A stretch of DNA of 64,000 bases from Clostridium facile (GCF_014297275.1 NZ_JACOQK010000001.1:2673303-2737302); one strand, 5' to 3'. Positions 24,534-33,826 are shown, counted from the stretch's first letter. Notes: generated by a model from the sequence alone, not told the origin. Translations and numbers: made by a program.

Positions 24534-26030
24534 ATGGCGAACAACGAGAATCGTACTGAACAAGTACAGGATTTAAACGAACTGTTGCAGATTCGACGTG
24601 ACAAGCTGACAGAATTGCAGGAAAATGGACAAAATCCTTTTGAAATTACCAAATACGATGTGACAGCACATTCGAAAGAAATTATTGAAAATTTTGATTG
24701 CTTTGAAGGAAAAACTGTTTCGATTGCAGGTAGGATGATGTCCAAACGTGTCATGGGGAAAGCAAGCTTTGCCCACTTTCGGGATAATGACGGTTTAATC
24801 CAATCCTATATCCGGAAAGATGAAGTAGGCGAGGACGTTTACCTGGGCTTTAAGAAAATGGATATCGGGGATATTGTAGGAATTGAAGGTACTGTTTTCC
24901 GCACACAGCATGGGGAAGTTTCCATTCGTGCACAGAAATTGGTGCTGCTGTCTAAAAGCCTGCTTCCTTTGCCAGAAAAATTCCATGGTTTAAAGGATAT
25001 GGATACAAGATACCGCCAACGCTATGTTGATTTAATTGTAAACCCAGAAGTAAAAGATACTTTTGTAAAACGCAGTAAAATCATTACAGAAATCAGAAGA
25101 TTCCTGGATGGGGAACAATTCTTGGAAGTAGAAACTCCAGTATTACATACGATTGCCGGAGGCGCTACAGCACGTCCATTTATCACCCACCACAACGCAC
25201 AGAACATGGATATGTATATGCGTATCGCGTTAGAGCTCCATTTAAAACGTTTGATTGTCGGTGGTTTTGAACGTGTTTATGAATTGGGCCGTGTATTCCG
25301 CAATGAAGGGATGGATACAAAGCACAATCCAGAATTCACTCTGTTAGAATTATATCAGGCATATACAGATTATGAAGGTATGATGAACCTGACAGAAAAT
25401 CTGATCCGCACAGTGGCACAAAATGTATTGGGGACAACCACTTTGGTATACGGCGACCAGGAGATTGATTTAGGCAAGCCATTTGAACGTATCTCCATGA
25501 CTGATGTGGTCAAAAAATATAGTGGAGTTGACTTTAACGAAATTACTACTTTGGAACAAGCCCGTGCGGTGGCGAAAGAACATCATATTGAATATGAAGA
25601 ACGCCATATGATTGGAGATATTTTAAACCTGTTCTTTGATGAATATGCGGAAAAGAATCTGGTACAGCCAACCTTTGTAACCGATTATCCAGTTGAAATT
25701 TCCCCACTGGCGAAGAAAAAGCCATCAAATCCAAAATTAACTGAACGTTTTGAGCTGTTTATTTTGGGTAGGGAACATGCAAATGCATTCTCTGAATTGA
25801 ATGACCCAATCGACCAGAAAGAACGTTTTGAGCATCAGGTGGAATTGAAAAAAGCTGGAGATGATGAAGCTGGCGATATGGACACTGACTATATCACTGC
25901 TTTGGAATATGGTATGCCACCAACAGGCGGCTTGGGAATTGGAATTGACCGTTTGGTAATGCTGTTGACCAATAGTGAAAGCATCCGTGATGTATTGTTA
26001 TTCCCGACTATGAAGCCATTAAGCGAATAA
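24534..26030 (+). CDS. lysS: Lysyl-tRNA synthetase (class II)
   Basis: The 498-aa class II synthetase has an OB-fold anticodon-binding domain (about 55-150). The catalytic domain has motif 2 in ERVYELGRVFRNEGMDTKHN and motif 3 in GGLGIGIDRLVML near the C-terminus. ATG at 24534 follows GGAGG by five bases; an ATG four codons earlier includes that site. The greA-lysS order is common in Firmicutes. No T-box is seen. Confidence 0.97.
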   Translation: MANNENRTEQVQDLNELLQIRRDKLTELQENGQNPFEITKYDVTAHSKEIIENFDCFEGKTVSIAGRMMSKRVMGKASFAHFRDNDGLIQSYIRKDEVGEDVYLGFKKMDIGDIVGIEGTVFRTQHGEVSIRAQKLVLLSKSLLPLPEKFHGLKDMDTRYRQRYVDLIVNPEVKDTFVKRSKIITEIRRFLDGEQFLEVETPVLHTIAGGATARPFITHHNAQNMDMYMRIALELHLKRLIVGGFERVYELGRVFRNEGMDTKHNPEFTLLELYQAYTDYEGMMNLTENLIRTVAQNVLGTTTLVYGDQEIDLGKPFERISMTDVVKKYSGVDFNEITTLEQARAVAKEHHIEYEERHMIGDILNLFFDEYAEKNLVQPTFVTDYPVEISPLAKKKPSNPKLTERFELFILGREHANAFSELNDPIDQKERFEHQVELKKAGDDEAGDMDTDYITALEYGMPPTGGLGIGIDRLVMLLTNSESIRDVLLFPTMKPLSE

Positions 26031-26079
26031 TGACATGAGCCTTATTGCAAATAAGCAATTATAGAAAAAACAGATAATG

Positions 26080-26126
26080 AAAAAAGCCCCTTATGGTTTT
26101 TATATTACCATAGGGGACTTTTTTGT
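26080..26126 (+). terminator. Terminator of lysS
   Basis: AAAAAGCCCC-TATGGT pairs with ACCATA-GGGG-CTTTTTT around a short AT loop, with a one-base bulge and a T-run. Confidence 0.85.
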
Positions 26127-26274
26127 GTTATAGAATCATTCTCCCATAAAAGTTGAAAAGATCGGATTTAAATAAAAAGAATCTTGTCATTTTATACAAG
26201 AAAAGGTGAAATTTTTTATCGCTATAAATTAGAATAAATCATGAATTGAGGTTTTTTGTTGCATCTTGTTATGT

Positions 26275-26280
26275 TATAAT
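26275..26280 (+). promoter_or_regulatory. Likely -10 of the uracil permease promoter
   Basis: TATAAT lies about 100 nt before the permease start. The -35 is a poor T-rich run at 26252-26257. No PyrR-binding or other known pyrimidine attenuator consensus is visible in the leader. Confidence 0.4.
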
Positions 26281-26323
26281 AAAAAGAACGGTCACTAAGG
26301 CTGGCTGAAAAAAGGAAAATAAA

Positions 26324-26401
26324 ATGAAAAAGTGCAATTTTTATTATAATTGTGCGAATAAGGAGGAATTTGATTGGCTGAAAGAAAGATTATTCAGGTA
26401 G
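26324..26401 (+). CDS. Possible 25-codon upstream ORF overlapping uraA
   Basis: ATG at 26324 with AAAGGAAAA upstream opens a 25-residue frame, MKKCNFYYNCANKEEFDW..., ending at TAG 26399-26401. It runs past the uracil permease start in another frame. The AGGAGG site for uraA lies inside it. Its translation would expose or block that site, so it could be a leader peptide. It could also be chance. Confidence 0.3.
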   Translation: MKKCNFYYNCANKEEFDWLKERLFR

Positions 26402-27723
26402 AAGACAAAGTCCCGATGAAGTTGATGGTTCCGCTGAGTATTCAGCACATGTTTGCCATGTTTGGCGCTTCAGTGCTGGTTCCATTTATGTTTGGGATTA
26501 ATCCGGCAATTGTACTACTTACCAACGGTATCGGTACATTGCTGTTTATTCTAATTACCAAAGGGAAAGCTCCAGCTTATTTAGGATCTAGTTTTGCCTT
26601 TTTAGCTCCAGCGGGGTTGGTAATTGATAAATGGGGATATTCCTACGCCCTTGGTGGATTTGTGGTTGTGGGGCTGTGTGGATGTCTATTAGCTTTTATC
26701 ATTTATAAATTTGGAACGAAATGGATTGATATTGTACTCCCTCCAGCTGCTATGGGGCCGGTCGTTGCTTTAATCGGATTAGAATTGGCAGGAAGTGCGG
26801 CATCTAATGCGGGAATTTTGGCGACGACATCTTATAACATTGTAGATCAGGCAAAAGGGCTATATGAGCAGGTTGTAACCCCCGTAGCAATGAATAACAT
26901 GATTGTATTCTTAATTACTTTGGGTGTTGCAGTATTTGGAAATGTGTTGTTCCGCAAATTTTTTGCTGTTATCCCAATTTTAATTGCAATTGTGGTAGGC
27001 TATATTGCCGCTATCATTTTTGGGGTAATTGATATGGCAACGATTCAGGAAGCAATCGCAACTCCAATTTTTACATTACCCGAATTCCAACTACCTCATT
27101 TTGATCCACAGGCAATTTTGATTATTTTACCAGTTATTCTGGTTATTGCGTCAGAACATATTGGCCATCAGGTTGTAACCAGCAAGATTGTTGGGCGTGA
27201 TTTGTTAAAAAATCCAGGATTACATCGTTCATTATTTGCAGATAATTTTTCTACCATGTTGTCCGGTTTGGTGGGGTCTGTTCCTACTACCACATATGGA
27301 GAAAATATCGGTGTTATGGCGATGACTAAAGTGTATTCTGTCCGTGTTATTGGTGGGGCAGCAGTATTATCCATTTTATGTTCCTTTATTGGCCCTATGT
27401 CCGCTTTAATCAATACTATTCCAGGGCCAGTAATTGGTGGGATTTCTTTCTTGCTGTACGGAATGATTGGTACTTCCGGTATCCGTATTTTAGTGGACTC
27501 TAAAGTGGACTACGGAAAGAGCAGAAACCTTACCTTGACATCGGTTGTATTTGTGACAGGTTTATCTGGCGCTGCGGTTCAGCTCGGCAATGTGGAGTTG
27601 AAAGGTATGGTGCTAGCATGTATTGTTGGTATGATATTATCCCTGCTGTTCTATATTTTTGATAAATTAAAATTGACCAACGATAGAGAGGAAGAACAGT
27701 CCGCTGAAAATCCAGAGAAATAA
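26374..27723 (+). CDS. uraA: Uracil permease (NCS2/NAT family)
   Basis: The 449-aa proton symporter of the nucleobase-ascorbate family has about 14 membrane segments. It shows the N-terminal signature QHMFAMFGASVLVP, ASEHIGHQ in the middle and TTTYGENIGVMAMTKVYS, close to UraA/PyrP. It imports uracil for salvage. TTG at 26374 with AGGAGG six bases ahead is the start. Xanthine-type permeases have different TM8/TM10 motifs and are less likely. It is flanked by terminators and appears monocistronic. Confidence 0.93.
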   Translation: MAERKIIQVEDKVPMKLMVPLSIQHMFAMFGASVLVPFMFGINPAIVLLTNGIGTLLFILITKGKAPAYLGSSFAFLAPAGLVIDKWGYSYALGGFVVVGLCGCLLAFIIYKFGTKWIDIVLPPAAMGPVVALIGLELAGSAASNAGILATTSYNIVDQAKGLYEQVVTPVAMNNMIVFLITLGVAVFGNVLFRKFFAVIPILIAIVVGYIAAIIFGVIDMATIQEAIATPIFTLPEFQLPHFDPQAILIILPVILVIASEHIGHQVVTSKIVGRDLLKNPGLHRSLFADNFSTMLSGLVGSVPTTTYGENIGVMAMTKVYSVRVIGGAAVLSILCSFIGPMSALINTIPGPVIGGISFLLYGMIGTSGIRILVDSKVDYGKSRNLTLTSVVFVTGLSGAAVQLGNVELKGMVLACIVGMILSLLFYIFDKLKLTNDREEEQSAENPEK

Positions 27724-27739
27724 ATATCTTTATAAAATT

Positions 27740-27781
27740 ATTGAACACCTGCTATTCTATTAGTAGGTGTTCAATATTATT
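27740..27781 (+). terminator. Terminator of uraA
   Basis: The 15-bp arms (27740-27754 and 27760-27774) carry one G-U pair and are followed by ATTATTTT. Confidence 0.82.
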
Positions 27782-27789
27782 TTAACAAG

Positions 27790-27833
27790 ATAAAACCTGC
27801 TATGAAACGAAACATTCATAGAGCAGGTTTTAT
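27790..27833. terminator. Second, bidirectional hairpin after uraA
   Basis: ATAAAACCTGC..TATGAA (27790-27806) pairs with TTCATA..GCAGGTTTTAT (27815-27833) over 17 bp with a 2-nt bulge. T-rich tracts lie on both sides. Tandem terminators here isolate the XRE gene. Confidence 0.65.
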
Positions 27834-28050
27834 ATAATGATAAAGGTTCTAAATTGAGTACTTATAATTTAGCAATGAGATTTATTTGCAGAAGAAATAG
27901 AGTACTTCTTTTAGAATTTTCAAAAACAACTAATTTATTGATGGTTGTTTTGTTAACAGAAACTTGAGTGATATCTACTTAACTGGTTGTTTAAGTATTT
28001 CAAAGAAGTGTCATTTAGAAATTTATAAGATTGGCAATAATGGAGGTAAT
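27834..28050. promoter_or_regulatory. Upstream region of the XRE gene with a possible operator
   Basis: ACTTAA (27977-27982) and TTAAGT (27991-27996) form an inverted repeat with an 8-bp spacer, a size that suits a dimeric XRE repressor. GAGTACTT occurs twice (27856 and 27900). Autoregulation is inference. Confidence 0.3.
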
Positions 28051-28275
28051 ATGTACTATCCACGATTAAAAGATTTAAGGGAAGACCATGATTTAAAACA
28101 AAAGGAAGTTGCGGCAATTTTGGGGATTGACCAAAGGGTATACAGCAATTATGAAACAGGGAAAAGGGAAATCCCAACTCGGTTTGTGATCCAACTTGCG
28201 GAGTTTTACCATACCAGTACGGATTATATTTTGGGGCGGACAACGCTGATTACACCTTATCCATACAAAAAATAA
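28051..28275 (+). CDS. Small XRE-family helix-turn-helix regulator
   Basis: The 74-aa protein is almost entirely one Cro/C1-type DNA-binding domain (RLKDLREDHDLKQKEVAAIL, then VYSNYETGKREIP). The C-terminal hydrophobic patch (AEFYHTSTDYILGRT) is usual for this family. ATG at 28051 follows GGAGGT by about four bases; a longer TTG-started frame from 27964 has no site. No toxin partner gene is adjacent, so a toxin-antitoxin role is unsupported. The target is unknown. Confidence 0.85.
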   Translation: MYYPRLKDLREDHDLKQKEVAAILGIDQRVYSNYETGKREIPTRFVIQLAEFYHTSTDYILGRTTLITPYPYKK

Positions 28276-28297
28276 AAGCCACCATATGGTGGCTTTT
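28274..28297. terminator. Shared bidirectional terminator, XRE gene and GH106 gene
   Basis: This is a perfect 24-bp palindrome (AAAAGCCACCAT and its complement). It overlaps the XRE stop codon. The minus-strand side continues into TTTTATTTTTTG, suiting it to end the large rhamnosidase transcript as well. Confidence 0.8.
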
Positions 28298-28338
28298 ATG
28301 AGTATTAGACCTTTCAACGGATGAATTGGAAGGTATTT

Positions 28339-28371
28339 GTAAGAGAAAATAATATCATTATTTTCTCTTAC
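28339..28371 (-). other. Hairpin over the GH106 stop codon
   Basis: A perfect 15-bp stem (28339-28353 with 28357-28371) with a 3-nt loop covers the end and TAA of the rhamnosidase gene. No T-run follows on the minus strand, so it may protect the 3' end rather than terminate. Confidence 0.5.
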
Positions 28372-31300
28372 GGACAATCAGTATTACCGTACCTGCTATT
28401 GCTAGCATTGCTGCACCTACGATTGGAGTAAAATCTCCAGTTTTTGCTGCGTTTGCTTTTGTTGTCGTTGATGTTTGGCCTGTTTGTGTAACATTGTTGT
28501 TTGTAGTTGGTGTTTCATTTACTTCCCCATCAACTGTTACCAGTCCATCCATTGCGGATTGTACTTTTGCTACTGCCGTGTTTACTTCATCCTGGGTGGC
28601 GTTATCATCTACCAATACATCTTGTGCTTCCTTTACTGCTTCTGTCAATGCTGCGTAGCTTTCCATTGTGTATGAGGTGGCATCTTTTTCGTTTGCTTCC
28701 ACTATTACAGCTTCTAGTATGGATTTATCTGCTTTGAAACGTAAATCTAACATTGCGTTTAACAAGTTTGTTTCTGCTGCTTCAATTTCTGTCTGCATGG
28801 CATTGTCTTTATCCGCAATCAACCTCTGTGCTGCTGCCAGTGCTTCTTTGAATTTTGCCTGACCAGCTTCGATATAGTTGTTTAAGTCATAGCTTTCTGC
28901 CAATGCTACCAGTTGTTCAAGTGAGTGGATATCCCCTTTTACAAAGCCCAGTTTATGGATTTCGTTCAGCAAAGTTTGCCATGCTTCATCTACGGCTATT
29001 TGATTAGCATTGCTATCTGATGCTACTGCTTTTGCGTTGTTTAATGCTTCGGTAAAGGATGTTTGTACATCTGCGATTACGTTATCAAACTCATCGCTGT
29101 TTGCTGCATTATCCGCATAATCAATCACTTTATTTAAGATGGATTTATCCGCGGTTTCAGAAACCATAACATCTTCATAAGGAAGCAATGAAACAACACC
29201 GTCTACACCCATCATACCATAATCCTGATTTTCACGGCTATTCACTTTACCACTTCTGGTTTGTGGAGTAATTGAGTTAATATAATTAATAAAAGTAGAA
29301 GAAACTTTTATAGAGATAGTGTTTTCTCCCTGTTGTAAATATGCTCCAATATCTACATTGGTATCTATCTGATTTGCAGCCTGTAGGGTATGTCCATTCA
29401 CTGTAATCTGGTAAACATCTGAAATATCCCCTAATTGAATGGTAGCGCCTTTTTGCTGGTTCCAGCTATCAAGCTGGAAGGTTGTGGTATAAGTGCCAAT
29501 GCCAGATACATCTTCGAATCCTTGGATTTCTCTCCATGGAACTAATTTATCCAACTGGATTGGTTCCAATTTTGTCTTTTTAATAGTGGTTAGCAAGGTT
29601 GGGTCATCTGGTTTTGTCCAGCTTTCAATCGATAATGTCCAGTTATCCAATGTGATTGGAGTTAGTTCATCGTTTACAGAAATTTGTTTTGTAGTTCCAT
29701 CCTGCAATGTAATTTGATAATTACCTGGCTCAGAAATTCGTGCAACCAACTGGTTTTGGCTGTTATACCGTAATTCTGTATCTGATGCAACTGCATGGGA
29801 AGAAGGTGTGGTTTCATTCCAGCCATCCTGTGCTATGGCAAGTAAAGCAGTTTCTTTGGCATCGAAAGAAAGGGAGACTGTAGTAGTTCCATCCTTGATT
29901 TGATATTGGGCAATAGGAGTAATTTCCCCTGTCCATGCGTCCAATAAATATGGAATGCCTTCGCTATCCAATGTGATTGTGGTTACTGTTTGTTTATCTC
30001 CTTGATTATAGAAATAATAGTAGTCTGCATTGGTATCCTGCCTATGCTGACTCAACAAAGAGGATGGTTGGGCATAAGAAGTGTCTGGGGTAATATCAAT
30101 CTGCTGTAGTAGTGCAGGAAGGTCACGCTCTGTAGTAACCTGATATACATTCTCAAACGAAATGATTTGTTCTACAATTTTGGTAATATCTTCATCAGAT
30201 TCGGTGAAAAACTTAGCTGTAGAAGGTAGCTCCCCTACAAATACAATTGGCAGCCCTGCTTTTGCGTATTCCAACAATTGATTTGCAGCATCCAAAGAGA
30301 GGTCTAACGGAACTAAATTTTGCATTTCATCTGGATGCTGTTGATTGCCTTTGTGATTTTCGTGGTTGACAACCAGCGCTTTATAGGCTGGGCCATCTGC
30401 ATCCAATACTGGTTTACCATTTTGCATGGAAACTTTTGCAGAATCCAAATCCATTAAAGCTGGGCTGATAAAATCGTAAGAATAGCCGTATTGTTCCAAG
30501 TTGGATACAAACAATGGCTGGTACATCTGGCTTTCAAAATAGGTATTGCGGAAGAATGCAACATCCACTTTAGCTTCCCCTTGGCGCATGACATATTGGT
30601 TGCGGGCAACATAATCCATAGAGTCACCCATCATATCCCACTGTACCTGACGCTCTCCCCAAGAGTTTGCATAGGAGGTAAGCCCAAAACCTTCGTATCC
30701 TGGCCAGCTAATACCTGGCACATATCCGTTTTCATTTCCTGATCCATGATATTCCCCACTATAAGAGGAACCATGCAATACCATTTGATTGATACCGCTT
30801 GCAAAGGAAATATTGATTTGGTCAGTTAAGTCGGTCAGTTTTTGAGCATAGTTTCCGTTTCCTTCTACCCCAACTTCAGTGGATAAAATCTTTTTATCCC
30901 CCATATGAACAGTACCGGAGAATAGGCGATATCCATCTGGCTGATCAGTATAATACATGGATTCTGTTTCTGGGATTCCAGTAGCAAGGTTTGCGGCAGT
31001 CATATCCACAGATAAACCGTAGTTTTGAACCCTTGCATTCCATCCATGTTGTTCACACCACTGTTGGATTGGATTGAGGTACCGTTCTACAAACAATTCA
31101 GTTAAGGTTTGATAATAGTCATTCCGGATTTTCACAGATGTGCCATCTGCTGTTTGAAAAGCGCCATCTTCCCCATACGCTCCACCAATCAAATCCACAA
31201 AATTGGAAAGCCCAGTAGGGGCAGGTAAATAGGCTAAATAAGGGGTAACATCATAGCCTCTTCTGGTTTGGAATTCTTCTAGGAAATCATCGCTCCACAA

Positions 31301-32254
31301 CACGCCATAGTTTCCATATCCTAAAGCAGCCATGTATCCATCCCCAAATTGATATTCATAAGAGTCAATAAACATAGCGTTGATGTGCTCTGCATATGGT
31401 AGCCAGGAAGGCACAACGGTTTCTTCGTAATAACGGAGCAGCTCATTTACAGCAGCGGTACTAATTGGATTTATAGAAGCATATTTTCCATTGGTTTGGC
31501 CTGTTGGGGATTGATAACATGCTACCAGTACCCATTTTCCCTCAGTATCAGCAGGGGTAGTCCAAGTGATGGTGTTATTCTGTCGGTCTACTACTCCTTC
31601 TGTATCCGTTAGCCAATAAGAACCCTCTTGATAAACGTAGGTTGGTGATGGAGAATTTCCCAGCATACCAGGATGGCTGATATATTCCGTTTCCTCATCC
31701 ACTGGATAAGCATTGACGGATAATAATTTTGTATTTTCTTTGGTGTTTAAGGTAAGTTGTGCGGTTTCCCCAGCGGACACAATGATTTTATCATAGCTGA
31801 GTTGTTGCGATACCAGTTCGTTTTGGTCAGAAGTAATGGAATTGATGCAGGAAGTACCGGACCCCAAAGGCTGGGTAATATCCAATTGAAATCCAGGATA
31901 GTTTTCATCAATATATTGTAGAGCTTGTTCGATTACATGAATATACGCTTCAGAGTTCCAACCAGCTTCTTCTACAACTTCTTTACAAAGGATTTCTGCC
32001 CCACCAAATCCTTGTTTAACAAATTCATCGATTTCATGTTTTACTTGTTCGATGTCGACAGCTCCACTTGGAAACCACCATCTGATTTTTGGCTTGTTTT
32101 CAAAAGATGGGTTTGCAAACTGTTCCGCAAAGGTATTACCTGAAGAGTCAGGTGCTGCGCTGACATAGTTGCTAAATCCAAAACCGGTTGCTGTGACAGT
32201 AGCAGCCATACAGATAGCAGCCAACTTATAGCTGTACTTTTTAATAGATTTCAT
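28358..32254 (-). CDS. Secreted GH106-like alpha-L-rhamnosidase with FIVAR repeats
   Basis: This 1298-aa exported enzyme has a signal peptide in residues 1-34 (cleavage likely after VSAA). A GH106-type catalytic region begins at about 45 with IRWWFPSGAVDIEQVKHEID and FGGAEIL. Beta-rich, galactose-binding-like regions follow to about 1030. Three helical FIVAR-like repeats (about 1045-1245) form a stalk. The C-terminus is a sorting signal variant AAKTGD, a hydrophobic helix and RKRK, so it is probably sortase-anchored. GH106 enzymes release L-rhamnose from rhamnogalacturonan-type polymers. It is divergent from an AraC-type regulator that probably controls it. The substrate is inferred. Confidence 0.82.
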   Translation of the reverse strand: MKSIKKYSYKLAAICMAATVTATGFGFSNYVSAAPDSSGNTFAEQFANPSFENKPKIRWWFPSGAVDIEQVKHEIDEFVKQGFGGAEILCKEVVEEAGWNSEAYIHVIEQALQYIDENYPGFQLDITQPLGSGTSCINSITSDQNELVSQQLSYDKIIVSAGETAQLTLNTKENTKLLSVNAYPVDEETEYISHPGMLGNSPSPTYVYQEGSYWLTDTEGVVDRQNNTITWTTPADTEGKWVLVACYQSPTGQTNGKYASINPISTAAVNELLRYYEETVVPSWLPYAEHINAMFIDSYEYQFGDGYMAALGYGNYGVLWSDDFLEEFQTRRGYDVTPYLAYLPAPTGLSNFVDLIGGAYGEDGAFQTADGTSVKIRNDYYQTLTELFVERYLNPIQQWCEQHGWNARVQNYGLSVDMTAANLATGIPETESMYYTDQPDGYRLFSGTVHMGDKKILSTEVGVEGNGNYAQKLTDLTDQINISFASGINQMVLHGSSYSGEYHGSGNENGYVPGISWPGYEGFGLTSYANSWGERQVQWDMMGDSMDYVARNQYVMRQGEAKVDVAFFRNTYFESQMYQPLFVSNLEQYGYSYDFISPALMDLDSAKVSMQNGKPVLDADGPAYKALVVNHENHKGNQQHPDEMQNLVPLDLSLDAANQLLEYAKAGLPIVFVGELPSTAKFFTESDEDITKIVEQIISFENVYQVTTERDLPALLQQIDITPDTSYAQPSSLLSQHRQDTNADYYYFYNQGDKQTVTTITLDSEGIPYLLDAWTGEITPIAQYQIKDGTTTVSLSFDAKETALLAIAQDGWNETTPSSHAVASDTELRYNSQNQLVARISEPGNYQITLQDGTTKQISVNDELTPITLDNWTLSIESWTKPDDPTLLTTIKKTKLEPIQLDKLVPWREIQGFEDVSGIGTYTTTFQLDSWNQQKGATIQLGDISDVYQITVNGHTLQAANQIDTNVDIGAYLQQGENTISIKVSSTFINYINSITPQTRSGKVNSRENQDYGMMGVDGVVSLLPYEDVMVSETADKSILNKVIDYADNAANSDEFDNVIADVQTSFTEALNNAKAVASDSNANQIAVDEAWQTLLNEIHKLGFVKGDIHSLEQLVALAESYDLNNYIEAGQAKFKEALAAAQRLIADKDNAMQTEIEAAETNLLNAMLDLRFKADKSILEAVIVEANEKDATSYTMESYAALTEAVKEAQDVLVDDNATQDEVNTAVAKVQSAMDGLVTVDGEVNETPTTNNNVTQTGQTSTTTKANAAKTGDFTPIVGAAMLAIAGTVILIVRKRK

Positions 32255-32374
32255 TTTTTGCTCTCTCCTTTTACTAAATTTTGATTACATTATAGTAATA
32301 TTTTATGATGATTTCTAGGTAATGAAATGAAAACCAACCATAAAGCAATGTATCTAGTTACCAGGATGTTTCCA

Positions 32375-32403
32375 TTGACAGGACAAATTGGTTTTTCTAT
32401 AAT
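32375..32403 (+). promoter_or_regulatory. Perfect consensus promoter of the AraC-type gene
   Basis: TTGACA (32375-32380), 17 bp and TATAAT (32398-32403). The predicted start near 32410 falls at the AAAGGAGG site itself, so the leader would be unusually short. Confidence 0.8.
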
Positions 32404-32425
32404 AAGGATAAAAGGAGGAAAAATA

Positions 32426-33541
32426 ATGGAACAGATAGCTCAGATCGATCAAAAAATTGAGGAAATTATTAGCCGATTGTTTGAGAACCCCTCCCAGAAT
32501 AATCCTGTTTTTTCCCGTGAGTTCAATGGACGGATACAAGGAGGATTAAAATTTCCAAAACAGGTACAAGCCTCCGATGAGGAACCAAAAAAACAAAATT
32601 ATGTGGTTTTAACAGAAGGAAAAATTTTTGGGCAGGATGATATTGTAGTTTCAGTAGAGTGCAAGGCGTTGAATAAGAGGAACGACCAGTTTACTAGGGA
32701 AGCTTTATCCCAAATGGGAATGGAGTATCCTATCATTGATCGGGATAAAATCAAGCCATTAGTCCATAAACATGATTTTTTTGAGCTGTTTTATGTCTAT
32801 CATGGTGGATGTATTTCTACCATTGAAAACCAGGATGTTTCCTTTTTTGCGGGTGATATCTGCTTATATAACCGGAACGCTATCCACAGTATGTACGTCC
32901 CTCATGACCAAGACCTGGTATTTAATGTTTTAATCCGAAAAAATTTAATTGTTAAAACTTCCCATTCTATTATCCAAGGTTCCGATTTGTTTTCTCAGTT
33001 TTTTATTGATTCCTTACAAAAACCAACCACAAAAAATTATCTAACAATCCAGCAAATTCAAAAAACTACAATAGAGTTTTACCTGAAAAAAATGGTGATT
33101 TGTTTTTTTTATGAGAACAATCAGGAGTATTTAAAGTCTTTATTGATCTGTTTATTATATGAGATTGAAAGACAGTATCGCCAGGAAATGATGGAGCAAA
33201 GCTTGGATCAAGAAAACAACATTACTATTGTAAAAATACTACAATATATAGAACAGCACTGCATGGACTTAACCCTGGAAACTTTGTCGGAACAGTTCCA
33301 CTATACACCCCGAAATATGATTTACTACATCAAAAAATATACAAATAAAACTTTTTCCGAATTGATACGGGAAAGCAAAATCAAAAAAGCCTGCGAACTG
33401 CTTACCAAAACAAACCTGACGCCAGAACAGATTACGGAACAGGTTGGATATAATGACCGGAGTTATCTGGACAAACTGTTCCATCAACAATTTGGTGTCA
33501 GTATGGTAAAATACAAGAAAAAATATAACCATTTATCATAG
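32426..33541 (+). CDS. AraC-family transcriptional regulator
   Basis: The 371-aa regulator has an N-terminal cupin sensor (LVHKHDFFELFYVYHGGC; FFAGDICLYNRNAIHSM) and a C-terminal double helix-turn-helix (LTLETLSEQFHYTPRNMIYYIKK; EQVGYNDRSYLDKLFHQQFG). ATG at 32426 follows AAAGGAGG by about eight bases. An in-frame ATG 33 codons earlier lies upstream of the promoter and is unlikely. It is transcribed divergently from the GH106 gene 171 bases away, so it probably activates that gene in response to a sugar such as rhamnose or an oligosaccharide (inference). Confidence 0.88.
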   Translation: MEQIAQIDQKIEEIISRLFENPSQNNPVFSREFNGRIQGGLKFPKQVQASDEEPKKQNYVVLTEGKIFGQDDIVVSVECKALNKRNDQFTREALSQMGMEYPIIDRDKIKPLVHKHDFFELFYVYHGGCISTIENQDVSFFAGDICLYNRNAIHSMYVPHDQDLVFNVLIRKNLIVKTSHSIIQGSDLFSQFFIDSLQKPTTKNYLTIQQIQKTTIEFYLKKMVICFFYENNQEYLKSLLICLLYEIERQYRQEMMEQSLDQENNITIVKILQYIEQHCMDLTLETLSEQFHYTPRNMIYYIKKYTNKTFSELIRESKIKKACELLTKTNLTPEQITEQVGYNDRSYLDKLFHQQFGVSMVKYKKKYNHLS

Positions 33542-33554
33542 ATCATGGAAAAAG

Positions 33555-33586
33555 AAACAGGTGGACAGTACTTGTCCACCTGTTTT
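33555..33586. terminator. Bidirectional terminator, AraC gene and cysK-mnmA operon
   Basis: A perfect 13-bp stem (33555-33567 with 33573-33585) with a GTACT loop has TTTT on the plus side and TTTCTTTTT on the minus side. Confidence 0.9.
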
Positions 33587-33601
33587 ATGAAAAATCCTCG
33601 G

Positions 33602-33826
33602 TTAATAATAGGATTCTTCATCCACTTCATCCCAGTTGGTTTCTTCTAAATCCTCTGGAGAGCAGCAGTCGCATCCACAACCACAATCGCAGCTATCCTG
33701 CTGTAATTGTTTTGGTTTATGATAAGATAGCCTTCCTGCTAAAAAGCCGATAATACCTCCAACCGCCAAACAAATGCCGCCAATGAGATACCACTCTTTT
33801 TTGATCATATCCATTTTCCTATTCAA
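33602..33826 (-). CDS. Small membrane protein with a Cys-rich cluster
   Basis: The 74-aa protein has one membrane helix (about 13-31) with a glycine-rich face (GGICLAVGGIIGFLAGR). Six cysteines follow within ten residues (C46, 48, 50, 52, 54, 55 in SCDCGCGCDCC), then an acidic tail. The start is taken as TTG at 33826, with AGGAGG eight bases upstream and an 8-base overlap with the end of mnmA. ATG at 33814 is the alternative. I do not know the family. The cluster could bind a metal. The location downstream of cysK and mnmA hints at a link to sulfur or metal handling. Confidence 0.7.
   Translation of the reverse strand: MNRKMDMIKKEWYLIGGICLAVGGIIGFLAGRLSYHKPKQLQQDSCDCGCGCDCCSPEDLEETNWDEVDEESYY

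Noticed and set aside
26281..26373. PyrR attenuator before uraA
   Set aside because: The PyrR-binding consensus and an antiterminator/terminator pair are not visible.
28051..28275. Toxin-antitoxin system built on the small XRE protein
   Set aside because: No small partner gene is adjacent on the same strand; tandem terminators isolate the gene.
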